NCBI GenBank assembly: GCA_902802905.1
Contig: CADCNT010000010.1
Coordinates: 1-64,000, forward strand
DNA from: an uncultured Erysipelotrichaceae bacterium
GTDB lineage: Bacteria; Bacillota_I; Bacilli_A; RFN20; CAG-826
DNA length: 64,000 nt
Direction: 5' to 3'
Shown: one piece after another, positions 27,556-38,138 of the stretch
Layout: the number at the start of each line of letters is the position of its first letter
How positions within the stretch are numbered: the stretch's first letter is position 1
Notes under the pieces: generated by a model
Database searches by the model: none
What the model was told of the DNA's origin: nothing
What the model saw: only the letters and a program-made list of their open reading frames with translations
Program-made: the position numbers and the translations under genes

Positions 27556-28887
27556 ATGAACAAGAAATTTACATTAACTAGTTTGTTAGCAGTTACAACA
27601 CTCGCGGTGGTCGGTGTCATGGCTGTTACACAAGCTCCTCAATCTGCAAAACTTTTTGCTAATAACCCAGGTGGCGAGTGGCATCACTATCTAGAAAGTG
27701 ATCCTCAACTCGATAGCCATGGCAAATCTACCAAAAGGGGCACGAAAGAATATTGGGTTGAATGTGGCGGCGGATATCAATTTACTGAACCTTCTACCGG
27801 AACAATTATTGAAGAAGCCGGCGCACCTAATACCAAAGAATTTGCTGCAAACGATAGTCGTTGGTCAGATTCTGATGATAACTATTGTGATGTACATGGA
27901 CATAGTTTTGATTCTCATGGTGTTTGCGAACATTGTAATGCACTTAATGGTGGTTCCGTGATAGCTCCAAGAGCAATTGCTAATGCATCTGCATCGGCTG
28001 AAGCAGCTCCATTAGGATTTACATCTGTTTCTACTGTTAATGGCGTAACACACAACACAGGTATCGGATATAACGTTGATGTTACCGCATATAGCGTTTT
28101 GTATTTCTCTCTTTATCATAGCGCTTCTTATGCATATGTCTTTGGTGGCGATGGCCCAAGAATGTGGCAGTCAGATTGGTACAATATTTTATTAATTAAA
28201 GGCCAAGATGGTTGGGAAGCAATAGCTAAAAAAGCAACTGAAACTGCATGGGATGATACTCGTACAAAAGTTGATGGCGCTACCGATCAAAATTTTAGTA
28301 GCATCCTTAGAATGGCAAATTTTGAAAGTGAATTATCTAGTGCAAATATTAAATGTACTGAAGTTTATGGTATTTTACCTCCTCATAGTCATTCACTTGA
28401 TGAATTTGGTATTTGTACTATTTGCAAAGAATTTGTTGGTGCAACCAAACTTGCTGATTCAGCACTTTCCGAAAAACTTGATCCAGAAAATAATCCTGCT
28501 GCTCCTGCCGGATTTGAAACCTCTGTAAGATCTGTCGCAACTCATAACTCAGGAGATAGAATTGCAAGTATTGATTGTTCTAACAAGAGCAAATTATATT
28601 TCGCCCTCTATTCACCTGATTTCAATATTCAAATTTGTGATGGTGGTGGAAAGAGCTTCGAAAAAGGCGAATGGATTTATGTCTTCTGTGACCACACTGG
28701 AGGATCCGGTAGCAATTTGTGGACAGTCTATGGCAGAAAAGCAAGTGAAAGTTCATTCAGTTTGTTGAAAGAATTCACAAAGGGTGGAAGTACAAACTTA
28801 AAATATTTCTTTACTATAGTTAACTGGTCACAATCAAAAGGCGATTTCAGTATGTTCTCCACAGAAGTATACTCGATGTCATTCTAA
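27556..28887 (+). CDS. Secreted protein with two CxxC repeat domains
   Basis: 443 residues. The ATG at 27556 has AGGAGGA at 27544-27550, so the earlier in-frame start at 27475 is not used. A signal peptide ends near LFANNPGG. Residues 35-100 hold a motif shared with the next gene: KEYWVECGGGYQF, a TxEF and a DxRW. Two copies of the 150-residue repeat domain follow, at about 120 (HGVCEHC) and 283 (FGICTIC), each ending in TEVY. It lacks a C-terminal anchor, so it may be released or held by another protein. It is a single-gene unit ending in the terminator at 28905. Confidence 0.72.
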   Translation: MNKKFTLTSLLAVTTLAVVGVMAVTQAPQSAKLFANNPGGEWHHYLESDPQLDSHGKSTKRGTKEYWVECGGGYQFTEPSTGTIIEEAGAPNTKEFAANDSRWSDSDDNYCDVHGHSFDSHGVCEHCNALNGGSVIAPRAIANASASAEAAPLGFTSVSTVNGVTHNTGIGYNVDVTAYSVLYFSLYHSASYAYVFGGDGPRMWQSDWYNILLIKGQDGWEAIAKKATETAWDDTRTKVDGATDQNFSSILRMANFESELSSANIKCTEVYGILPPHSHSLDEFGICTICKEFVGATKLADSALSEKLDPENNPAAPAGFETSVRSVATHNSGDRIASIDCSNKSKLYFALYSPDFNIQICDGGGKSFEKGEWIYVFCDHTGGSGSNLWTVYGRKASESSFSLLKEFTKGGSTNLKYFFTIVNWSQSKGDFSMFSTEVYSMSF

Positions 28888-28904
28888 TCAAATAATTAAT
28901 TTAA

Positions 28905-28947
28905 AAAATGGCCACTCTTAATCGATTTATGATGGGTGGCCATTATT
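28905..28947 (+). terminator. Probable Rho-independent terminator
   Basis: ATGGCCAC at 28908-28915 pairs perfectly with GTGGCCAT at 28936-28943 across a 20-base loop, followed by TATTTAT. The loop is long, but the stem and position fit a terminator for the 27556 gene. Confidence 0.65.
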
Positions 28948-28966
28948 TATACTCTTATTAGCAAAT

Positions 28967-28994
28967 TCTCAATACTGGTTAATAGTAATTGAGA
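28967..28994. promoter_or_regulatory. Inverted repeat upstream of the 29028 gene
   Basis: TCTCAAT at 28967-28973 is mirrored by ATTGAGA at 28988-28994, centred about 45 bases before the ATG at 29028 and close to an AT-rich -10-like stretch around 29000. It may be an operator (inference). Confidence 0.35.
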
Positions 28995-29027
28995 AGAAAA
29001 TAATAATATATACACGGAGGAACAAAC

Positions 29028-31667
29028 ATGAATAATAAAAAGAAATTAATCCTTACTTCGTTTGTAGCTTTAGCTACATGCGTTGGTGTTGGATTGCAAT
29101 TTATGTCTAATGTTCCTTTAAGCGTTGTTAATTCTACTAGTGGTGTCCAATGGAGACACTACGACAGAAAAGCCCCTACTCTTGCAGAAAAAGGCATTAA
29201 AGAGTATTGGGCCAATTGTGATGGCCATAATCACCAATTTGTAGCACCAGTAAGTGGCACAGTAGTGGATATGGGGTCAAACTATGATACCTCTGAATTT
29301 ACTATTAATGATGATCGTTGGATTACATATTGTGATGAACACGGTCATAATCTAGATCAATATCATGTTTGCAGTAGATGTGGACAATTAGATGGAGACT
29401 TAATTAGCGCGAAAGCAATTAATGGCTCTACTAGTTCTTCTAGTGTTAACCCTGCTAAAGGCTTTAATAGTGTCTATCTAGCGAGCAATGTTGCTAGAGG
29501 CTCTGAAGTTGGAGTTAATTTAGACATCTCCAGTTATGACTATATTTATTATGCTTTATATGTAGTTCCTCAAGATTACCTCACTTATTTATGTGTTTAT
29601 GGTGGTAATACAGATACATACGCTAAGATGTCTCCTGGTAGTTGGTATTATCTATTACTTTATAGAAACAAACTTAACGATAATAAATTGGAACTATATT
29701 TTAGACATACGTTAAGTGATAGTTGGGAAAGTAAAGTATTAGATGCTGCTGATCAGACAACAACATCATTTAGCAAAATTAGATTCTATACATGGGAGAA
29801 AGATAGTTCACAACAATATCTTGTAAATTATTCAGTTTATTGTAGTGAAGTTTACGCAATAGATGCTGAAACATATTGCGCTCATACATTCGATGAACAT
29901 AATGTTTGCACCAAATGTATGAAACATAAAAACGCTGTTCAAGTATATGACTATTCCATTAGTGAATCTACTCCTACAGATATCATTGTGGCTCCAGTAG
30001 GATTTAACAATGTCTATTCTGCAACAGGAAAGCCTTCTGGATATAACGGAGCAGATGTAGATATTACTAAATATAACGTCTTGTATTTAGCATTATACGG
30101 AACAGAATATTTGCTTCCATATAGTGGAGGAGAAAATGACAATACCCACAAGATTATTGCGGAACGTTGGTATTACCTTCTTTTAGAAAGAGTCAATGGC
30201 TCTTGGACTGGTTATATAAGAGATGGCACATCTGGCTCATGGGTTTCTCGTACAGTTGATGGGCCTAATGATACTAACTTTAAATCCTTATTAAGACTTT
30301 ATAACTGGGGAAGTGGAGTGCCATCAATTACAATTTACAATACTGAACTATACGCTGATGAGACTCCGATTACTCCAGAGGAATTAACTGGTGGCTTAAA
30401 TATAGGCGTATGGAATGGTTCATATCATTTTATTAATACATCATCAATTGATGACATGGTTGATGCTGGTATTAGCACTGTTATAGGTGTTAATCCGCGT
30501 TGGAATTCAAACTGGAATAATGTACTTAATTATGCATTGTCTAAAGGCGTGAAATTTATTGTTGATCCACGTGGTTGGGATTCTGAACATAAATGTTATG
30601 CTGATTGGGATGGAACATGCCCAAGCTACGCTAGTCACGATGCTGTTCTTGGTTTCATAATGTGGGATGAACCAAGCACACTTAAGTTTTCAGAAATTGC
30701 GGATATGAAAGCGCAATTTGACGCTGTTATGCCTGCAAATAAAATCTTCTTTGTGAATTTACTTTCTTCTGCAGCGTCCCAAACTGGTTTATTTGGAAGT
30801 GAAAGTGTACCTCCAAGTTATAATTACTACGAAACTAATTATGCGCAAGCATATCACAATACAGTAAATCCAGATGTTTATAGTTATGATTCTTATCCAT
30901 TATTTACTAATGGACAAATTAGAAAATCATACTTTGCAACACTTGATATCTGGAGCAATTTATCAAAAACAACACATATTCCTACTTGGTATACCTTCTT
31001 AGCCTCATCTCATTTATCTGGTGATGGTGATGGATATACATATATATTGCCAAGCAAAGAACAATTAAAATGGCAAATGTCAGTCGCTGTTTCATTTGGT
31101 ATCACTAACTTAATGCATTATGTATTTGCTACTGATCAAGCAGACTATACTTGTATGGCAAATATCAATGGAAGCAAGAATGCTTACTTTAATACTATCT
31201 GTAACGCTGATGAAGAAATGCATTATTTAGATAGTGAACTACCTAAATATACATGGGAAGCTGCGACTACATATCACAACAATTCAAACAACGATTCAAA
31301 AAAGAATTTATTGTTTAAAGAATTGCAACACACAGTGTCTAATTCACAAGTTGGTATTAATACTATTTCGGCGACATCAGACTTATTAATTGGCTCTTAC
31401 ATTAAAGGTGATGACCATGCTTATATGGTTGTTAACTCAGGTACAAGCACTGATTATACAAGTATATGGTCCAAAAATTATACTGATTATAACGCAAATA
31501 TTGCTTATGAGAACAACGCAAATACAGTTTCAATTACATTTAGCTCTAGCTATAGCGGTGCTTATGTTATGAAAGACGGAGAAACAACTTATGTTTCCGC
31601 TAGTAGTAACACAATTAGTATTAACTTAGATGCTTATGGAAGCGCATTTGTTATTCCAGTTAAATAA
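29028..31667 (+). CDS. Secreted multidomain protein: two CxxC repeat domains plus a TIM-barrel hydrolase-like domain
   Basis: 879 residues with signal peptide. Residues 40-105 carry the [13 protein letters not shown] and DDRW motif seen in the preceding gene. Repeat domains start near 111 (YHVCSRC) and 290 (HNVCTKC). From about 453 a new domain begins ([12 protein letters not shown]) that looks like a glycosidase TIM barrel: WDEPS with candidate acid/base Glu near 548, then [11 protein letters not shown] and [12 protein letters not shown] beta-rich C-terminal module ends it. It is probably an extracellular glycosidase with two binding modules; the exact family was not recognised. CGGAGG upstream fits the ATG. 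Confidence 0.7.
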   Translation: MNNKKKLILTSFVALATCVGVGLQFMSNVPLSVVNSTSGVQWRHYDRKAPTLAEKGIKEYWANCDGHNHQFVAPVSGTVVDMGSNYDTSEFTINDDRWITYCDEHGHNLDQYHVCSRCGQLDGDLISAKAINGSTSSSSVNPAKGFNSVYLASNVARGSEVGVNLDISSYDYIYYALYVVPQDYLTYLCVYGGNTDTYAKMSPGSWYYLLLYRNKLNDNKLELYFRHTLSDSWESKVLDAADQTTTSFSKIRFYTWEKDSSQQYLVNYSVYCSEVYAIDAETYCAHTFDEHNVCTKCMKHKNAVQVYDYSISESTPTDIIVAPVGFNNVYSATGKPSGYNGADVDITKYNVLYLALYGTEYLLPYSGGENDNTHKIIAERWYYLLLERVNGSWTGYIRDGTSGSWVSRTVDGPNDTNFKSLLRLYNWGSGVPSITIYNTELYADETPITPEELTGGLNIGVWNGSYHFINTSSIDDMVDAGISTVIGVNPRWNSNWNNVLNYALSKGVKFIVDPRGWDSEHKCYADWDGTCPSYASHDAVLGFIMWDEPSTLKFSEIADMKAQFDAVMPANKIFFVNLLSSAASQTGLFGSESVPPSYNYYETNYAQAYHNTVNPDVYSYDSYPLFTNGQIRKSYFATLDIWSNLSKTTHIPTWYTFLASSHLSGDGDGYTYILPSKEQLKWQMSVAVSFGITNLMHYVFATDQADYTCMANINGSKNAYFNTICNADEEMHYLDSELPKYTWEAATTYHNNSNNDSKKNLLFKELQHTVSNSQVGINTISATSDLLIGSYIKGDDHAYMVVNSGTSTDYTSIWSKNYTDYNANIAYENNANTVSITFSSSYSGAYVMKDGETTYVSASSNTISINLDAYGSAFVIPVK

Positions 31668-31690
31668 TTTATAGATTAGAGGATTTTGTT

Positions 31691-33493
31691 ATGGCAAAGA
31701 GTAGACTTATTGGTGATTATCCAGTAATTGGTATTCGCCCAACAATCGATGGCAGACGCGGCAAGATTAAAGTCCGTGAGTCTTTAGAAGAGCAGACAAT
31801 GAATATGGCTAAGGCCGCTGCTAAATTGATTGAAGAAAATGTTTTCTATTCAAACGGAGAACATGTAAAAACTGTAATTGCAGATACAACAATTGGCAGA
31901 GTTGCAGAAGCTGCAGCCTGTGCTGATAAGTTTAAAAAAGCGGGAGTAGATATCACTTTAACTGTCACACCTTGCTGGTGTTATGGTGCTGAAACCATGG
32001 ACATGGACCCAATGACTATTAAAGCCGTTTGGGGATTTAATGGTACTGAAAGACCAGGAGCGGTTTATCTTGCTAGTGTTTTAGCAACACATTCTCAAAA
32101 AGGATTACCTGCTTTTGGTATTTATGGTCATGATGTTCAAGACGCTGACGACACTTCAATTCCAGATGATGTCAAAGAAAAAATTTTAAGATTTGCTAGA
32201 GCCGCAGTTGCCGCCGCAACAATGAGAGGCAAATCATATTTACAAATTGGTTCAGTAACCATGGGTATTGGCGGATCTATTATTGATCCTAACTTCTTTG
32301 AAGAATATCTTGGCATGAGAGTCGAATCTGTAGATGAAGTGGAAATCATTCGAAGAATGGATCAAGGCATCTATGATTTAGAAGAATATAATAAAGCTCT
32401 TGCATGGGTTAAAGAACACTGCAAGCCAGACTTTGATAAGAACCCTAAAGAACTTCAAAAGAGCCCTGAGCAAAAAGAAAAGGACTGGGAGTTCACTGTT
32501 AAGATGGCATGTATTATCAAAGATTTATATAACGGGAATAAGAATTTAAAAGGTTGGGAAGAAGAACAAGTAGGACACAACGCGATTGTTGGTGGCTTCC
32601 AAGGTCAAAGACAATGGACAGACTTCTATCCAAACTGTGATTTCCCGGAAAGCATTCTTAATTCTACATTTGACTGGAATGGCGCTAGAGAACCATATGT
32701 TCTAGCCACTGAAAACGACACTCTAAACGGAGTTTCGATGCTCTTTATGAAATTATTAACAGGAAGAGCACAAATGTTCTCAGATGTCAGAACGTATTGG
32801 TCAGGTAAATCAGTAGAAAGAGTTGCTGGTTATAAGATTAACGGACACGCTAAAGAAGCAGATGGTTTCTTACATCTTATTAATAGTGGTGCTACATGTG
32901 TTGATGCTTGTGGTGAAGTTAAAGATGAATTAGGCAACCCAGTCATGAAGAAGTGGTGGGATGTTAATGAAGCAGATATTAAGACCATGATGAACGCAAC
33001 TACTTGGCCTGCTGCGGATTTAGGATATTTTAGAGGTGGTGGATACTCCTCTAGATTTGTTACTCGCGCAGAAATGCCGATGACAATGATTAGATTAAAT
33101 TTAGTTAAAGGATTAGGACCTGTTCTTCAAATAGTTGAAGGTTGGAGTGTTAATCTACCTGATGAAGTGACAGATGTTTTATGGAAGAGAACTGATTATA
33201 CTTGGCCGTGTACCTGGTTTACTCCACGTATTACTGGTAAATATCCATTTACAAGTGCGTATGATGTGATGAATAATTGGGGTGCTAATCATGGTGCTAT
33301 TTCTTATGGACATATTGGTGCAGATTTAATTACTTTAGCTTCAATCCTTAGAATTCCTGTTTGTATGCATAACGTTGATGAAAAAGATATTTATCGTCCA
33401 TCTTCTTGGAGTGCATTCGGAATGGATAAGGAAGGTCAAGACTATAGAGCATGTGAAGCCTATGGTCCAATGTATAAAAATATTAGAAAATAA
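31691..33493 (+). CDS. fucI: L-fucose isomerase
   Basis: Converts L-fucose to L-fuculose in the cytoplasm, a Mn-dependent aldose-ketose isomerisation. 600 residues, the usual family length. Family stretches are plain: [11 protein letters not shown] near the start, [25 protein letters not shown], and the active-site region [13 protein letters not shown] through [22 protein letters not shown] precedes the ATG. It heads a fucose block with an alpha-fucosidase, an aldolase and a kinase downstream. D-arabinose isomerase activity is possible, as in other FucI proteins. Confidence 0.95.
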   Translation: MAKSRLIGDYPVIGIRPTIDGRRGKIKVRESLEEQTMNMAKAAAKLIEENVFYSNGEHVKTVIADTTIGRVAEAAACADKFKKAGVDITLTVTPCWCYGAETMDMDPMTIKAVWGFNGTERPGAVYLASVLATHSQKGLPAFGIYGHDVQDADDTSIPDDVKEKILRFARAAVAAATMRGKSYLQIGSVTMGIGGSIIDPNFFEEYLGMRVESVDEVEIIRRMDQGIYDLEEYNKALAWVKEHCKPDFDKNPKELQKSPEQKEKDWEFTVKMACIIKDLYNGNKNLKGWEEEQVGHNAIVGGFQGQRQWTDFYPNCDFPESILNSTFDWNGAREPYVLATENDTLNGVSMLFMKLLTGRAQMFSDVRTYWSGKSVERVAGYKINGHAKEADGFLHLINSGATCVDACGEVKDELGNPVMKKWWDVNEADIKTMMNATTWPAADLGYFRGGGYSSRFVTRAEMPMTMIRLNLVKGLGPVLQIVEGWSVNLPDEVTDVLWKRTDYTWPCTWFTPRITGKYPFTSAYDVMNNWGANHGAISYGHIGADLITLASILRIPVCMHNVDEKDIYRPSSWSAFGMDKEGQDYRACEAYGPMYKNIRK

Positions 33494-33518
33494 TTAAAAT
33501 AATTTAGGGGGATAAGTT

Positions 33519-35129
33519 ATGGCAACTTTATCTTTAAAAAGTATTAATAAAATATATCCAAACAATGTACAAGCAGTGTTTGACTTTAATCTTGATATCA
33601 AGGATAAAGAGTTTATTGTTTTTGTTGGCCCTTCTGGATGTGGTAAGTCGACAACATTAAGAATGATTGCGGGTTTAGAAGACATTACTGCTGGTCAATT
33701 ATATATTGATGGATTAATGGTGAATAATGTTGCCCCTAAAGATCGTAACATCGCCATGGTGTTCCAATCCTATGCTTTATATCCACATATGACTGTTTTT
33801 AATAACATGTCATTCTCTTTGAAACTTAGAAGTATTAAATTCCCTCTTTACGAAGAAAATGCTGAAGCAGATGCTTTAAAAGAAAAGAATCTAGTCTTGT
33901 TTAAAGAAGTCGATAAATTAAATCGTGCGATTAAAAAGAAAAACGAACCAAAAGAATTATTAGATAAAAGAGAAGAGATTCTTGAAGAAATCTACTCTAA
34001 TGAAGAAAAAAGAAAAACGATGCTTGTACCTTTAAAAGGTATTAGTGAAGTAGAAATCAAAGATACCGAAGAATTAATCAAGAAGATTAACAAAGACATC
34101 TTAGATTCTAAAAAGGCCCTTGAAAAAGCTAATAAAGATATAGAAAAACTAAACAAGATGCTTTCTAATCCAAAGGCTAATGAAGAAGACATCGAAGAGA
34201 TCAATAAATCGCTTAAAATGCTTAACGAATATCAAAAGCTTACTTCTGAAGGGATTAGTCAAAAAGAAAATCAAATTAAGGCTACAGAAGAGCAATTAGA
34301 ATTCTTTAAGAATAACGAAGTGCCTTTAATGAAATATCGTAAACACACTCGTTATGAGATTAAACTGGAAGTTTATAAGACCGCTAAAATATTGGACTTA
34401 TCTAGATACTTATTTAGAAAGCCTGCCGCTTTATCGGGTGGGCAAAGACAACGTGTCGCTTTAGGTAGAGCCATAGTGAGACATCCAAAAGTGTTCTTAA
34501 TGGATGAACCATTATCTAACTTAGACGCTAAATTAAGAGCGCAAACTAGAAACGAGATTTCTCGTATTCATGAATCTGTTGGTGCCACTACAATTTATGT
34601 TACCCATGACCAAACAGAAGCTATGACAATGGCGGATCGTATTGTCGTTATGAAAGACGGATATATCCAACAAATTGGCACTCCGAAAGAAGTCTATTAC
34701 AATCCAAACAATATGTTTGTTGCGGGATTCATCGGCTCTCCTGCTATGAATTTCTTTAATGGCAAGCTTATTAAAGACAAATTTGTCTTCTCTGGAGAAG
34801 GAGATGCTTTTGTTAAACTTAGCAAAGAACAAGTTAACTTATTAAAAGATTATCAAGATAAAGAATTAGTGCTTGGCATTAGACCAGAATCCATCTTCTT
34901 TAAAGGTGATTCAAATAATGCAAAACCATCTAATGAGTTACAATCTGTTTGTGACTTTGCAGAACTATTAGGTCATGAATTAGTGATCTATAGTGATATA
35001 AACGGGCAAAAGTTTATTATTAAAACTTCAATTGAAAACGATATAAATGATCATGACAAAATTAACTTCTTATTTAATGAAGATGCCTTATATTTCTTTG
35101 ACAAGGAAACAACTAGGAGAATTCAATAA
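33519..35129 (+). CDS. MalK/MsmX-like sugar ABC ATPase with a coiled-coil insertion
   Basis: 536 residues; MalK-type ATPases usually have about 370. Walker A is GPSGCGKST at 37-45, the Q-loop FQSYALYP follows at about 82-89, and LSGGQRQRVALGRAIV is at 305-320. The Walker B (MDEPLSNLDA), H-loop (THDQTEAMTMADR) and C-terminal TOBE domain are normal. Between them, from about 107 to 278, lies a highly charged Lys/Glu-rich helical insertion with heptad-like repeats (KKINKDILDSKKALEKANKD). The reading frame is intact, so it is not a frameshift. It could energise the 14768-17359 importer. GGGGGAT precedes the ATG. Confidence 0.9.
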   Translation: MATLSLKSINKIYPNNVQAVFDFNLDIKDKEFIVFVGPSGCGKSTTLRMIAGLEDITAGQLYIDGLMVNNVAPKDRNIAMVFQSYALYPHMTVFNNMSFSLKLRSIKFPLYEENAEADALKEKNLVLFKEVDKLNRAIKKKNEPKELLDKREEILEEIYSNEEKRKTMLVPLKGISEVEIKDTEELIKKINKDILDSKKALEKANKDIEKLNKMLSNPKANEEDIEEINKSLKMLNEYQKLTSEGISQKENQIKATEEQLEFFKNNEVPLMKYRKHTRYEIKLEVYKTAKILDLSRYLFRKPAALSGGQRQRVALGRAIVRHPKVFLMDEPLSNLDAKLRAQTRNEISRIHESVGATTIYVTHDQTEAMTMADRIVVMKDGYIQQIGTPKEVYYNPNNMFVAGFIGSPAMNFFNGKLIKDKFVFSGEGDAFVKLSKEQVNLLKDYQDKELVLGIRPESIFFKGDSNNAKPSNELQSVCDFAELLGHELVIYSDINGQKFIIKTSIENDINDHDKINFLFNEDALYFFDKETTRRIQ

Positions 35130-35755
35130 TGGTTATTGATTTCTTAGGTGACTCTATTACTGAAGGGGCATTAGCGTCAGCCCAAAATAAATGCTATGTT
35201 GAAAGAGTTGGGCAAATACTTAACTGTAAAGTGATTAACCACGGTGTTAGTGGTACACGTATCGCACGTCAAATAAAACCATCAACAACGCATCGCTTTG
35301 ATTTGGATTTTTGTTATCGTATTAAAGATTTAGACCCGAAAGCGGATTTATTATTTGTTTTTGGTGGTACGAATGATTTTGGACATGGTGATGCACCAAT
35401 TGGGGTTAGTTCTGATTCTGATCCTTCTACCTTTTATGGGGCAATGAATTATCTTTGCGAAAATTTACTTAAGATGTATCAAAGAAAACAAATTACATTT
35501 ATAATTCCTCTTCATAGAAAAGATGAAGATAACCCTTATGGCGAAGGAGAAAAAGAAAGACCATATCTTACTTTAGAAGAATATATAAACATAATGATTG
35601 AAGTGCTAAATAAGTATCAAATCAATTACTTAGATTTTAGAGAGGATTTTGGTGAAGCAGAAAATAATCCTTTATTCGGGGATGGCTTACACCCAAGCGA
35701 TATGGGCCACGAATTATTAGCCCAGCTCATTGTTAACTATATTAAAAACAAATAA
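35129..35755 (+). CDS. SGNH/GDSL-type hydrolase
   Basis: 208 residues, cytoplasmic. Block I is FLGDSITEG with nucleophile Ser9; block III is FGGTNDFGHG; block V is DGLHPSDMGHE with the catalytic Asp and His. Such enzymes are esterases, and next to sugar genes they often remove acetyl groups from glycans. The ATG overlaps the stop of the preceding ATPase by one base, so the two are coupled. The acetylated substrate is an inference from context. Confidence 0.88.
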   Translation: MVIDFLGDSITEGALASAQNKCYVERVGQILNCKVINHGVSGTRIARQIKPSTTHRFDLDFCYRIKDLDPKADLLFVFGGTNDFGHGDAPIGVSSDSDPSTFYGAMNYLCENLLKMYQRKQITFIIPLHRKDEDNPYGEGEKERPYLTLEEYINIMIEVLNKYQINYLDFREDFGEAENNPLFGDGLHPSDMGHELLAQLIVNYIKNK

Positions 35756-35778
35756 TTGTTTTAAAATAATTGTAGATT

Positions 35779-36987
35779 ATGAAACCACAATACATTCAAA
35801 ATTTTGAAAAATTAGGCTTTGGACTATTTGTTCATTATGGACTTTATAGTGTTCTTGGAAAAGGCGAATGGTATGAACATGTCTACAATATGGACAAAGG
35901 GAAATATCATCTACTCTCTAATCGCTTCAAAGTAAGCAAATCATGGGCCACTAATTTAGTTAGAACCGCTAAAAAAGCGGGAGCGAGATATATTACTTTT
36001 ACTACAAGACATCATGATGGTTTTTCTTTATATGATACATGTGGTTTATCAAAGTTTGATGCTATTCATTCTTTAGCTAAACGCGATTTGGTTAAAGAGT
36101 TTGTGGAAGCATGTAATAAAGAAGGCATTGTTCCAATGTTTTATCACACCTTGATTGATTGGGATAATGATGACTATAAAAACAACTTTTCAAAATACAT
36201 TGATTATCTTATTAAAAGCATTGAGATATTATGCACTAAATACGGCCGTATTGGTGGATTCTGGTTTGATGGATATTGGGATAAGCCAAACGCTGATTGG
36301 CAGTTTGATCGTCTTTATAAAACAATAAGAAAATATCAACCAGAGGCCATTATTATTAATAACACCGGCTTATCGGCTCTAGGAGAAGTTAGCCATTATG
36401 ATATTGACTCTGTTACCTTTGAAAGAGGAAAACCATTTAGGGTTTCTTCTAGTGATGGCAAAGAAAGAGCAGGAGAAGTGTGTGATTCCTTAACTGACCA
36501 TTGGGGATATGCAAAAAATGATATCGCTTTTAAAAGCATTCCTTATTTAATTGAAGAGTTAGTGGAATGCAGATATCAAAGATGTAACTTATTACTTAAT
36601 GTCGGTCCGCTTGCTAGTGGCGAATTAAGACCATTAGAAAAAGATATTTTGTTTGAATTTGGTAAATGGGTGAAACTACAAAGACATGTGATTTTTGATT
36701 GTGTTCCTAGCGGAATTAAGGCTACAAATGCATGCGTTTTTGAAGATGATAAATATTATTATGCCCTTATCAATAATGTTCCGATGAGCGCTAACGAGAA
36801 TGTTACCCGTCAACAAAATAGGCCGCAAGTAATTATCCGTACCAATAAAAGAATAGCGGAGCCTAAATATTTGGATGATAACGACCAAAAAATAAAAGTG
36901 GATCAAAAGACACATTCGTTTGAAGTGCTTCCATTTATGTATGGTAATAGCCTTTACACTAGAGTGGTGAGATTCAAGTTAAAATAA
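35779..36987 (+). CDS. Alpha-L-fucosidase, glycoside hydrolase family 29
   Basis: Releases L-fucose from glycans. 402 residues, no signal peptide, so it acts on imported oligosaccharides. Family marks: FGLFVHYGLYS near 14-24, TTRHHDGFSLYD near 75-86, nucleophile Asp164 in GFWFDGYWDKP, and LLNVGPLASGELRP. It sits between the fucose isomerase and the aldolase/kinase genes, so released fucose can be metabolised at once. The gene starts 24 bases after the SGNH hydrolase and lacks a clear ribosome binding site. Confidence 0.93.
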   Translation: MKPQYIQNFEKLGFGLFVHYGLYSVLGKGEWYEHVYNMDKGKYHLLSNRFKVSKSWATNLVRTAKKAGARYITFTTRHHDGFSLYDTCGLSKFDAIHSLAKRDLVKEFVEACNKEGIVPMFYHTLIDWDNDDYKNNFSKYIDYLIKSIEILCTKYGRIGGFWFDGYWDKPNADWQFDRLYKTIRKYQPEAIIINNTGLSALGEVSHYDIDSVTFERGKPFRVSSSDGKERAGEVCDSLTDHWGYAKNDIAFKSIPYLIEELVECRYQRCNLLLNVGPLASGELRPLEKDILFEFGKWVKLQRHVIFDCVPSGIKATNACVFEDDKYYYALINNVPMSANENVTRQQNRPQVIIRTNKRIAEPKYLDDNDQKIKVDQKTHSFEVLPFMYGNSLYTRVVRFKLK

Positions 36988-37017
36988 AACGCCGTATTGT
37001 GTTAAGAAGTCGATTGT

Positions 37018-38082
37018 ATGAATGTAATAGACATCATTTCTAAGTTTAATATTGTAGGAAGTGTTATTGATTATTCTCCAATTGGAAATGGTCATATCAA
37101 CACGACCTTTTTAATTAAAACTGATTGTGAAAAAGCCTATGTCTTGCAAAAGATAAATAACAACGTTTTTAAAAATGTTGATGGATTAATGAATAACATC
37201 TTTCAAGTTACAGAATATCTAAGCAACAATGATTTTGAAACATTAGAGTTAATTAAAACAAAAGACGGCGGTGTTTATTATCAAGTCGGAAATGAATATT
37301 ATCGAGTCCTAGTGTTTATTGATAATGCGATTTGTTATGAGGGAGTTACAGACTTGCAACAAGTTTATAACGCCGGGAAAGCTTTTGGCTTATTGCATAA
37401 AGCATTAAGAGGATTTGATGCTTCTTTGCTATATGAAGTTATCCCTAACTTCCATAACACTAAACAAAGATATAACGATTTATTAGTATCGATTAAAAGC
37501 GATCAAGTTAATAGAGTTAAGGATTGCAAAACAGAAATTGATAATCTTCTTAGATATGAGAAACAATATTCAATAATAGTAGATGCATTAGCAAATAAAG
37601 AAATATCTTTTGTGGTTACTCATAACGATCCAAAAATTAACAATGTCTTATTTGATAAGACTAGTGGAGATATACGCGCGGTCATTGATTTAGATACGAT
37701 AATGCCTGGCAGTTATCTTTATGACTTTGGTGACGCTTTAAGAAGTTTATTTACTGGTGAATATGAAGATTCAAAAGATTTATCTAAGATTGGTGTTAAC
37801 ACACAAATATTTGAAAAGTATACAGCGGGATATCTTAATGAGATGAAAGATGTTTTAAATAAGAAAGAAATATCCCTTTTAGCGTTTTCAACTTTCTTGT
37901 TAACTATCGAGTCTGCAATAAGATTTATAACAGATTATCTTAATGGTGATACATACTTTAAGACCGATTATCCTGAACATAATCTAATAAGAGCGAGAAC
38001 ACAGTTAAAGCTCGCTAATGAGATTTTTAATCGACTACCTGAATTGAATAAAATAGTTCAAGAATGTTTGACTAAAAAGTAA
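37018..38082 (+). CDS. Sugar 1-kinase of the aminoglycoside phosphotransferase fold, NahK-like
   Basis: 354 residues. The opening GNGHINTTFLI and YVLQKINNNVFKNVDGLMNNI matches N-acetylhexosamine 1-kinases of the NahK type. The catalytic loop is THNDPKINN with Asp204, and the metal-binding segment is VIDLDTIMPGSYLYDFGDALR (Asp224/Asp226). NahK phosphorylates GlcNAc or GalNAc at C1 for salvage from host glycans. That role fits the mannosidases and fucosidase nearby. Substrate not proven; related homoserine- or choline-kinase-like proteins share the fold. Confidence 0.8.
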   Translation: MNVIDIISKFNIVGSVIDYSPIGNGHINTTFLIKTDCEKAYVLQKINNNVFKNVDGLMNNIFQVTEYLSNNDFETLELIKTKDGGVYYQVGNEYYRVLVFIDNAICYEGVTDLQQVYNAGKAFGLLHKALRGFDASLLYEVIPNFHNTKQRYNDLLVSIKSDQVNRVKDCKTEIDNLLRYEKQYSIIVDALANKEISFVVTHNDPKINNVLFDKTSGDIRAVIDLDTIMPGSYLYDFGDALRSLFTGEYEDSKDLSKIGVNTQIFEKYTAGYLNEMKDVLNKKEISLLAFSTFLLTIESAIRFITDYLNGDTYFKTDYPEHNLIRARTQLKLANEIFNRLPELNKIVQECLTKK

Positions 38083-38138
38083 AAATAAGTGGCCTCTGTT
38101 GGTTTTTAAATAAAAATGTTAAAAAAGGAGAAAACAAT

